Source of the DNA: Niveispirillum sp943371025
Lineage (GTDB): Bacteria > Pseudomonadota > Alphaproteobacteria > Azospirillales > Azospirillaceae
Direction of reading: 5' to 3'
Length of the DNA: 64,000 bases
NCBI GenBank assembly: GCA_943371025.1
Contig: CALRTC020000009.1
Location: 124,001 to 188,000, forward strand
Made by a program: the position numbers and the translations under genes. Below, one piece after another: positions 14,936 through 21,753 of the stretch (position 1 is the stretch's first letter; every line of letters begins with the position of its first letter). Below the pieces are notes generated by a model. That model searched no databases. It saw only the letters and a program-made list of their open reading frames with translations, and was not told the origin of the DNA.

Positions 14936-17900
14936 ATGTGCGGTATCGCAGGCTTTCTTTCCAATCTGGCTTGGCACCGGGACGTTCCGTCCGCCTGGAT
15001 CGGCGCCTTGTCCGACGCCTTGCGCGCGGTCACGATCGATGATCTGGCCGGGATTGATGAAGCCCTGGACCAGCTGCATGCCCGTTTCGACGATCTGATG
15101 GCCTTTGCCACCCATCTGGCCCTGATCCAGCGCCCGGACCTGCGCACCCGCCTGTCGGACGCCGCCACCCGGATCGAAGGACTGGAGGCCGCGGTCAAGG
15201 CCAGCGCCTTTGCCCGTGAACCCGCCGCCGAACGTACTGCCGAACGGCTGCGCGATTATGGCTGGCAGTTGCGTAACGAGGTGCTGGCCAATATCGACCG
15301 CACCACCGCCCTGATCGGCGGCGTGCCGCAGCCCACCCGTGCCCAGCATTTCACGGCCTGGGCCGTGGAGCAGGTGCTGGAGAATCTGGACCGGCTGGAA
15401 GTGCGCGGCCGCGACAGCGCCGGCATCGCCGTGCAGCTGCGTCTGCCGGGGCCATTGTCGGATGCGCAACTGACCGATTGGCGCCGGCAGGTGGCCGCCA
15501 CCGGGCGCGACGCCTTCGACGCTGATGGCGCCGTCACTTTCCATGCCCTGCCCGATGGCGGGGCCACGGCCCGTTTCATCTATAAGGTGGCGCAGCTGAT
15601 CGGCAAGCTGGGCGACAATGGCGCCACCTTGCGCGCCAAGGTCCGGGCCGATGCCATGCTGTGGGACATGGCCACCCGCACCGATCAGGTGGGTATCCTG
15701 GCCCATACGCGCTGGGCTTCGCACGGGGCCATCAACCTGCCCAACTGCCACCCGCAGAATGGCCATCTGGCCGGTGACAATGCCGCCACCTTGCCGGCCG
15801 ATGCCGACATCGTCTGCGTGCTGAACGGCGATATCGACAATTATATCGCGCTGCGCGAAGGCCCCGTGCGGGTTGCAGGCCACACCATCGCCCCGCAGGT
15901 GACGACGGATGCCAAGATCATCCCCGTGATCTTCCGCCTGACGCCCGGCAAATCGACGCGCGACCGCTTCCTGTCGGCGCTGCGGCAGTTCGATGGGTCG
16001 GTGGCCATCGGCCTGCTGCACCCGACCGACCCGCAGCACCTGTATCTGGGCCAGAAGGGCAGCGGGCAGAGCGTGTTCGTGGCCGAGGTCCGCGACGGGC
16101 TGATCTTCGCGTCGGAGAATTACGGTCTGGCCCCGCGCGCCCGCGCCTCGGCCGGTATGGCCAAGGTGGAAAAGGGCGGGCTGCAGGTGACCCTGTCCAC
16201 GGTGGAAGGCGAGCCGGCACTGGACGCCCGCACCATCGATGATGGCGCACCCACCACGATGAAGGCCGACAGTATCGAGATTTTCAGCCGCGACATCTTC
16301 CGCGGCGATTTCGAGCATTTCTTTGAAAAGGAAGTGCATGAAAGCGCCTCGTCGGTGCGCAAGACGCTGGTCGGCCGCTATACGCGCGCCGGCCGCGCCG
16401 CCAGCTTCGACCTGGGGGCCGACGGCATCTGGGCCGGCCTGCGCCGCCGTCTGGCCGACCCGGCCAAACCCGCCATCCGCCGCATTTTCGTGACGGGCCA
16501 GGGCACGGCCGCCATTGCCGGCATGGGGGTGGCCCATCTGCTGCGCCAGGCCCTGGCCGGCACGCCCATCCATGTGGAAGCGGCCAAGGCGTCGGAACTG
16601 TCATCCGACCTGGATGGCGTGCGCCTGGATGATGCGCTGGTCATCGCCATCAGCCAGTCGGGCACGACGACCGACACCAACCGCACCGTCGATCTGGCCC
16701 GCAGCGCCGGCGCCTGGATCCATGCCATCGTCAACCGCCGCAACAGCCCCCTGGTGCGCAAGTCCGACAGCCACCTGTTCACCAGCGATGGCCGCGACAT
16801 CGAAATGGCCGTGGCCAGCACCAAGGCCTTCTACAGCCAGGTGGCGGCCGGCAAGCTGACGGCGCTGTGCATCGCCGATGCGCTGGGCACCCTGCCGTCG
16901 GTGCAGGTCCATGACGAGCTGGTGGCCCTGGAAGGCCTGCCCGCCCGCATCCAGGAAGTGCTGGATGACGAGGCTTTGATCGCCGCCTGCGCCGAACGCT
17001 ATGCCCCGCAGAACCGTTATTGGGCCGTGGTCGGCAATGGCCCCAACAAGATCGCGGCCGAAGAGATCCGCATCAAGCTGTCGGAGCTTTGCTACAAGTC
17101 GATCCCCGTGGATTTCACGGAGGACAAGAAGCATATCGACCTGTCGACGGAGCCGCTGACCCTGGTCATCGCCAATGACCTGCCGCCGCTGCTGGCCCAG
17201 GACACGGCCAAGGAAGTGGCCATCTTCAAGGCCCATGCCGGCAAGCCCATCGTTGTCGCCGCCAAGGGCGAGACCTGCTTCGACAATTATGCCGAAACCG
17301 TCATCCGCGTGCCGTCGGCCGGTGCGGGGCTGGATTTCGTGCTGGCGACCGTCGTCGGTCACCTGTGGGGCTTCCACGCCGCCCGCGCCATCGACCGCCG
17401 GTCGCAGGGTTTCCGTGCCCTGGGCGTGGCCATCGAACAGGCACTGGTCGAACCGACGCAGCCCCTGACCCCGATCATTGATGCCATCGCCGTGGAAATG
17501 CGCCGCATCGCGGAAGGCGAACAGGATGCAGCATTGCCGCCACGCGCCGTGGCCCAGCTGGCGACCCTGTCGGCCAGCCTGGCCGGTGCCGATGCCGGCA
17601 ACCGGGCATCGCTGCTGACCGACGCGTCGACCCTGATGCGCAAGCTGTTCGAGGAGACCAGCCGCCCCGTCGACACGATCCGCCACCAGGCCAAGACCGT
17701 GACCGTGGGCATCTCCCGGCCCGCGCGCGAAGTGGCCCCCGCCATCCTGTCGTCGCTGTCGGCACTGGGCGTGTCGCACGAGGCACTGGCCGAGGCCGAC
17801 CGCCAGACCCTGATTGCCTTCTCCTCCGTCCTGACGGGCGTGACGGGCGCCATCCTTTACAGCCTGACGGGCGAGGGCAAGGACGGCGCGCCCGTGCTGG

Positions 17901-18295
17901 CCGCAGGTGCCCGCGTGGGCGTGTCGGAAGGGCGGGTGTCGGGCTATGATGGCGGCCGCATGGCCGAAGGCAGCAAGCGCCGCGCCCTGCGTCTGGGCCG
18001 CGTCATCTTCTCGGCCGGCGCCAAGGATGGGGAAAATCTGGTGCTGATCCCGTTCTTCACAGGGGCGGAATGGCGCGTGGCGGGGCTGGCCATGCTGCAC
18101 ACGCAGCTGATGGAACAGGCATCCTTGCAGCAGAAGACCGCCCTGCTGAAGGAACTGCACCTGTACGAGGACCTGTTCGACGCCTATCACGACGCCGTGC
18201 ATGGGGAGGCGCGCGACTTCGCCGCCTTCATCGCCAATGTCAGCCCGCGCGACCTGCTGTTCCGCACCCCCGCCGATCTGGCCCGGCGGGGGTGA
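14936..18295 (+). CDS. Oversized GlmS-like glutamine amidotransferase / double SIS-domain protein
   Basis: A 1119-aa relative of glucosamine-6-phosphate synthase (normally about 610 aa). The start MCGIAGF gives the N-terminal nucleophile Cys1 of a class II glutamine amidotransferase. About 150 extra helical residues then intervene before LEVRGRDSAG. The glutaminase residues are kept: AHTRWASHG (H257-W260), VLNGDIDNY and TTDAK. Two SIS domains follow: ISQSGTTTDT at about 572-581, ASTKAFYSQ, then EIRIKLSELCYKSIP. The GlmS catalytic stretch ELKHGPLALI is replaced by EDKKHIDLSTEPLTLVI, and the AK[TS]VTV tail occurs at about 919-924, after which 195 further residues are added. It may make an amino sugar phosphate, but the altered sugar site and extensions argue for a different substrate or regulation. 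It seems intact and well expressed by codon use. Confidence 0.85.
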   Translation: MCGIAGFLSNLAWHRDVPSAWIGALSDALRAVTIDDLAGIDEALDQLHARFDDLMAFATHLALIQRPDLRTRLSDAATRIEGLEAAVKASAFAREPAAERTAERLRDYGWQLRNEVLANIDRTTALIGGVPQPTRAQHFTAWAVEQVLENLDRLEVRGRDSAGIAVQLRLPGPLSDAQLTDWRRQVAATGRDAFDADGAVTFHALPDGGATARFIYKVAQLIGKLGDNGATLRAKVRADAMLWDMATRTDQVGILAHTRWASHGAINLPNCHPQNGHLAGDNAATLPADADIVCVLNGDIDNYIALREGPVRVAGHTIAPQVTTDAKIIPVIFRLTPGKSTRDRFLSALRQFDGSVAIGLLHPTDPQHLYLGQKGSGQSVFVAEVRDGLIFASENYGLAPRARASAGMAKVEKGGLQVTLSTVEGEPALDARTIDDGAPTTMKADSIEIFSRDIFRGDFEHFFEKEVHESASSVRKTLVGRYTRAGRAASFDLGADGIWAGLRRRLADPAKPAIRRIFVTGQGTAAIAGMGVAHLLRQALAGTPIHVEAAKASELSSDLDGVRLDDALVIAISQSGTTTDTNRTVDLARSAGAWIHAIVNRRNSPLVRKSDSHLFTSDGRDIEMAVASTKAFYSQVAAGKLTALCIADALGTLPSVQVHDELVALEGLPARIQEVLDDEALIAACAERYAPQNRYWAVVGNGPNKIAAEEIRIKLSELCYKSIPVDFTEDKKHIDLSTEPLTLVIANDLPPLLAQDTAKEVAIFKAHAGKPIVVAAKGETCFDNYAETVIRVPSAGAGLDFVLATVVGHLWGFHAARAIDRRSQGFRALGVAIEQALVEPTQPLTPIIDAIAVEMRRIAEGEQDAALPPRAVAQLATLSASLAGADAGNRASLLTDASTLMRKLFEETSRPVDTIRHQAKTVTVGISRPAREVAPAILSSLSALGVSHEALAEADRQTLIAFSSVLTGVTGAILYSLTGEGKDGAPVLAAGARVGVSEGRVSGYDGGRMAEGSKRRALRLGRVIFSAGAKDGENLVLIPFFTGAEWRVAGLAMLHTQLMEQASLQQKTALLKELHLYEDLFDAYHDAVHGEARDFAAFIANVSPRDLLFRTPADLARRG

Positions 18296-18373
18296 GGTGC
18301 CTGCCGCCATCCCGGTCGGGGCCCATAGGCGCCAAGTTAAGCTTTGGGCACTTCGTTTTCCGCCCCTTTTCCC

Positions 18374-18483
18374 GTCACCCCGGCGAAGGCCGGGGTCCAG
18401 CGTAAGGCGCGGTCAGCGCCGATAAGACTCATGTCGTGGCTGACGCCACTCTATCCCTGGACCCCGGCCTTCGCCGGGGTGAC
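18374..18483. repeat. Inverted pair of 27-bp REP-like repeats
   Basis: A 27-bp unit at 18374-18400 recurs as its exact reverse complement at 18457-18483. Each unit is itself a hairpin (CCCCGGC-GAAG-GCCGGGG). Homology continues outward (CTTTTCCCGTC versus CTTTTCCGTC). This form, GTCACCCCGGCGAA...CCAG, is a common extragenic palindrome type in alphaproteobacteria. It lies between the GlmS-like gene and a convergent small membrane gene. Confidence 0.85.
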
Positions 18484-18563
18484 GGAAAAGGTGAACGGAA
18501 CAAGGGGAACGGACCTATTGAGCGCCTACCGGTCACATCCGGGGTGGCGGCAGAGAACAGCCT

Positions 18564-18725
18564 TCAAAGCTGGCGGCCGGTACCATCGGTGCTGGCAAAG
18601 ACGCTGTGCAGGAACCAGAAGATGAAGGTGGCCAGGAACAGGAAGCCACCCCACTGGCGGCTGACGGTGGCAACACCACCGGCGGCGGCCAGGGCGACGG
18701 CATAGACAATCAGGGACTTTTTCAT
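18564..18725 (-). CDS. Small membrane protein, 53 aa
   Basis: Begins MKKSLIVYAVALAAAGGVATVSRQWGGFLFLATFIFWFLHSVFA. There are two hydrophobic segments (about 4-20 and 27-44) joined by a short basic loop, so it probably spans the inner membrane twice. Function is unknown. A GGAAAG lies about 9 nt before the ATG at 18725. The composition is that of a real small membrane protein rather than a chance frame, but there is no family match to offer. Confidence 0.5.
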   Translation of the reverse strand: MKKSLIVYAVALAAAGGVATVSRQWGGFLFLATFIFWFLHSVFASTDGTGRQL

Positions 18726-18814
18726 CGGTAACGGCTTTCCATGGGGGCGGTCGCGCGCGGGCACATCAGGCCGCCGCATCGACATCGCCGGTCGATCGGA
18801 TCAAGGGGACTGGA

Positions 18815-19255
18815 TCAGATGGAAAGCCGGGTGGGCGGACCCGTGGGCATACGGGTGTCGTGACCCGCGCGCGGGTGCGACAGGACCAGCGGTGCAGTGG
18901 GAAATGTAAGGCCGGACGTCGCCGGCGCCGGTGGCACGATGCCAGCCGAGGTCAGCGCACGCGGCACCGGATCGCCACCATCCCCGTGGTCGGGATGGCG
19001 ATCCTCCGTATGGCCCGCCAGCATCGTGACTGGCAGGTCGGGCAGCGACGCGCGCAGGCCACTGCTGGCATGGCCGATGCCTTCGCGGGCCGTGCCGGTA
19101 TCACCGGCACCGCCCGTTGTCATGCCCAGCACCCCGCCGGCCACGGCCAGCAGCACCAGCAGGGCCAGGGCCTTCACCCGGTCCGACCATTGGCCGATGC
19201 GCCCGCGATGGCGGGTCGGCTTCAGTTGGTCATCAAGGATGGGCAGATCGAACAT
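18815..19255 (-). CDS. Hypothetical single-span membrane protein, 146 aa
   Basis: Starts MFDLPILDDQLKPTRHRGRIG; a basic stretch leads into one transmembrane helix (about 25-45: RVKALALLVLLAVAGGVLGM), followed by a Pro/Gly/His/Thr-rich low-complexity tail that is probably periplasmic. There is no recognisable domain and the ribosome-binding site is weak, so the start is uncertain (a GTG at 19282 is possible). The N-in orientation with a disordered exported tail recalls small envelope proteins. It lies just upstream on the same strand of nothing obviously related; the truncated hemoglobin gene ends 44 bp away. Confidence 0.45.
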   Translation of the reverse strand: MFDLPILDDQLKPTRHRGRIGQWSDRVKALALLVLLAVAGGVLGMTTGGAGDTGTAREGIGHASSGLRASLPDLPVTMLAGHTEDRHPDHGDGGDPVPRALTSAGIVPPAPATSGLTFPTAPLVLSHPRAGHDTRMPTGPPTRLSI

Positions 19256-19299
19256 CGCGCAGAAATGGGAAGTGCCACCCACATGTGCAAGGGGCGGCG

Positions 19300-19701
19300 T
19301 TAACCCGCCCGCGCCATGGCGATGCCCTGCTGCAACGCCTGCGCCATGCGCTCAGCCTTGTCGCGCAGGAAGGCGGCGGCGGGCGGAATGAACAGCCGGT
19401 CGGCCGTTTCCGCGAACAGCGCCAGCCAGCGCTGGAAATGCGCGCTATCCAGGCCGGGGATGGCGGCATGCACCTGCATCGGCCGCCCCCCGTAACGGCC
19501 CGTGCCGCTGGTCACCGACGACCAGAAATCATGCACGCGGCGCAGATGATCGGCCCAGGCTGCATCATCGTCCCCCACCATGGTGGAAAAGACGGGACCC
19601 AGCAGCGGGTCCAGCCGGGCGGCCGCGTAGAACTCCACGATCAGCGCGGCCAGACTGGTATCATCGATGCGGACATAGGGGGGGATCGGATCGCGGCTCA
19701 T
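19300..19701 (-). CDS. Group III truncated hemoglobin
   Basis: A 133-aa 2-on-2 globin. IDDTSLAALIVEFYAAARLDPLLGPVF forms helices A-B/E, followed by HLRRVHDFWSSVTSGTGRYGGRPMQVHAAI, where the His in MQVHAAI is the expected proximal heme ligand region for group III (trHbP), then HFQRWLALFAETA. Such proteins bind O2 or NO, or may work in microaerobic electron transfer. The ATG at 19701 has AGGA 8 nt upstream and gives the family length. It is divergent from the proline iminopeptidase gene. Confidence 0.85.
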   Translation of the reverse strand: MSRDPIPPYVRIDDTSLAALIVEFYAAARLDPLLGPVFSTMVGDDDAAWADHLRRVHDFWSSVTSGTGRYGGRPMQVHAAIPGLDSAHFQRWLALFAETADRLFIPPAAAFLRDKAERMAQALQQGIAMARAG

Positions 19702-19809
19702 ACCGGTCATCCTACCCCATACTGATGGTCTCAGCCTTGCCCGCGCGGACGGTTTGCGTTGCGCGCGATGCTTGCCTACAATCGGTTTAACAACAAACTG
19801 GAAGCATCC

Positions 19810-20760
19810 ATGCCCCGTGGTGACCTGTTCTCCCCGCTTGACCCGTATCAGACCGGCCGACTGAAGGTTGATGACCTCCATACGCTTTATTGGGAACAGT
19901 GCGGGAACCCGGACGGGGTCCCTGTGATCTTCCTGCATGGCGGGCCGGGGGCGGGGGCGTCGCCGACCCATCGGCGATTCTTCGACCCCACCTTCTATCG
20001 CATCATCATCCTGGACCAGCGCGGGGCCGGCCGGTCCACGCCGCTGGGAGAGTTGAAGGACAACGACATCCCGCATCTGGTCGCCGATCTGGAAGCGCTG
20101 CGCACCGCACTGGGCATCCAGCGCTGGATGGTATTCGGCGGGTCCTGGGGATCGACCCTGTCCATCGCCTATGCCGAAACCCATCCGGACCGGGTGATCG
20201 GTCTGGTGCTGCGCGGCATCTTCCTGATGCGCCGGCAGGAGATTGACTGGTTCCTCTACGACATGCGCCAGATCTTTCCGGAGGCCTGGAACCAGTTCAA
20301 CAATTACATCCCCGCCGACGAACGCGGCGACCTGCTGGAAGCCTATTGGAAGCGGCTGGTCCATCCCGACCCGGCCGTGCATATGCCGGCCGCCCGGGTA
20401 TGGAGCATGTATGAAGGGGCCTGTTCCACCCTGATGCCCAGCCCGGAACTGGTTTCGGCATCGGGGGAGGATAACCACGCCCTGGGGCTGGCCCGGATCG
20501 AGGCGCATTATTTCCGCAACAACGCCCTGGCCCCGGAAGACAAGCTGTTGCGCGATGTGCGCAATATCCGGCACATCCCGGCCGTGATCGTCCAGGGCCG
20601 CTACGACATTGTCTGCCCCATCCGCACCGCCGACGAGTTGCACCGCGCCTGGCCGGAAGCCGACTATATCGTCATTCCCGACGCGGGCCACAGCGCCATG
20701 GAACCGGGCGTCCGCACGGCCCTGGTCCAGGCCACCGAACGGTTCAAAAGCCTGCGCTGA
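19810..20760 (+). CDS. pip: Proline iminopeptidase
   Basis: A 316-aa alpha/beta hydrolase of peptidase family S33, which removes N-terminal proline from peptides in the cytoplasm. The signature includes HGGPGAGAS (oxyanion loop), DQRGAGRST, the nucleophile elbow GGSWGS with Ser at about residue 112, the acid in GRYDIVCP and the catalytic His in AGHSAMEP. The cap domain keeps the glutamates that recognise the free N-terminus (YEGAC region). No signal peptide. The ATG at 19810 gives the usual size. It stands alone and is divergent from the truncated hemoglobin. Confidence 0.95.
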   Translation: MPRGDLFSPLDPYQTGRLKVDDLHTLYWEQCGNPDGVPVIFLHGGPGAGASPTHRRFFDPTFYRIIILDQRGAGRSTPLGELKDNDIPHLVADLEALRTALGIQRWMVFGGSWGSTLSIAYAETHPDRVIGLVLRGIFLMRRQEIDWFLYDMRQIFPEAWNQFNNYIPADERGDLLEAYWKRLVHPDPAVHMPAARVWSMYEGACSTLMPSPELVSASGEDNHALGLARIEAHYFRNNALAPEDKLLRDVRNIRHIPAVIVQGRYDIVCPIRTADELHRAWPEADYIVIPDAGHSAMEPGVRTALVQATERFKSLR

Positions 20761-20865
20761 AGTCGGTCACGGCCAGGCTGTGGACAGGCTGACCGTTTTC
20801 CTGGCACCGGCGGCCGGGCGTGGGAAGATGCACCTTCTTCCCAGGCTGGCCACCGGATAAAGCTG

Positions 20866-21693
20866 ATGATACGTGGAACTGTCGCTCCCGCCCTGCTGGC
20901 CGCCCTGGTCCTGCTGACCGGCTGTACCGCCGGGCGTTCCGTGCTGCCCGCCGGGTCGAAATATGTGGCCCTGGGCAGTTCTTATGCCGCCGGTCTCGGC
21001 ATTCCCCCGTTCGAGCCGGCGGCCCCTGCCCGCTGCACCCGGTCGGTCCATAATTATGCGCACCAGCTGGCGGCCCGCCGGGGATTGGTGCTGACCGACG
21101 CTACCTGTTCAGGCGCCACCAGCGCCGCCGTGCTGGAACCCTGGAAGGAGGTGCCGGCCCAGATCGACGCGGTGGACGCCGATACGCGGCTGGTGACCAT
21201 CACCATCGGCGGCAATGACGTGTCCTATATCGGCAATCTGATGTCCCTGTCCTGTCAGGTAGCGGGCAAGAAGGCCGAACCCTGCTGGCCGGTGAAATGG
21301 CCGGAGGATGCGGATTTCGCCCGCATGCAGGAGGGGCTTCGCCGCATCGCCGATGCCGTGCGCGCCCGTGCCCCGTCCGCCCTGCTGGTCATTGTCGATT
21401 ACCCCACCGTACTGCCGGCCACGGGCGCCTGTGCCGCCACCCCCCTGCCGGACGGGGCCGCCGACCGGTCGCGGGCCACGGCCGACCGGCTGGCGGCGGC
21501 CACCGCGCAGGTCGCCAGGGAGAAAGGCGCCCTGCTGATCCGGGCCGGGGACCTGTCGCGCGATCACGGTGTCTGTGCCGCCGATCCCTGGATGGTGGGC
21601 TATCCGGCCGGGCCGGGCGGTGCCGCCTATCACCCCAATCGGACCGGGATGAATGCCGTGGCCGTGGCCTTGGACAAGGCCCTGCCGCGCTGA
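20866..21693 (+). CDS. SGNH/GDSL-family lipoprotein hydrolase
   Basis: A 275-aa secreted lipoprotein. The signal peptide ends in lipobox LLTGC with Cys20 the lipidated residue. It has a SGNH esterase fold: block I VALGSSYAAG (the usual GDS is GSS; Ser39 is the likely nucleophile), block III TIGGNDVSY, and a C-terminal YHPNRTG carrying the catalytic His. Several paired Cys residues suggest disulfides in the envelope. The family includes lipases and acyl-hydrolases acting on cell-wall or lipid esters; the substrate is not visible here. The ATG at 20866 begins directly with the signal peptide. Confidence 0.88.
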   Translation: MIRGTVAPALLAALVLLTGCTAGRSVLPAGSKYVALGSSYAAGLGIPPFEPAAPARCTRSVHNYAHQLAARRGLVLTDATCSGATSAAVLEPWKEVPAQIDAVDADTRLVTITIGGNDVSYIGNLMSLSCQVAGKKAEPCWPVKWPEDADFARMQEGLRRIADAVRARAPSALLVIVDYPTVLPATGACAATPLPDGAADRSRATADRLAAATAQVAREKGALLIRAGDLSRDHGVCAADPWMVGYPAGPGGAAYHPNRTGMNAVAVALDKALPR

Positions 21694-21714
21694 CGCTGTC
21701 ATGTTCCTGTTTTG

Positions 21715-21745
21715 TTGATGCATGGCGGCGACAGTTCCCTATACT
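21715..21745 (+). promoter_or_regulatory. Promoter of the DinG-like helicase, probably leaderless
   Basis: TATACT at 21740-21745 with a weak TTGATG at 21715-21720 (19-bp spacing). The start codon at 21754 is only 8 nt beyond the -10 box, about where transcription should begin, so the mRNA would have almost no leader. There is no Shine-Dalgarno before this ATG. Confidence 0.4.
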
Positions 21746-21753
21746 CCGCCGCC

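Noticed and set aside
16601..18310. 569-codon open frame antisense to the GlmS-like gene
   Set aside because: Shadow of the plus-strand gene with a Gly/His/Arg/Gln-rich composition and no start signals.
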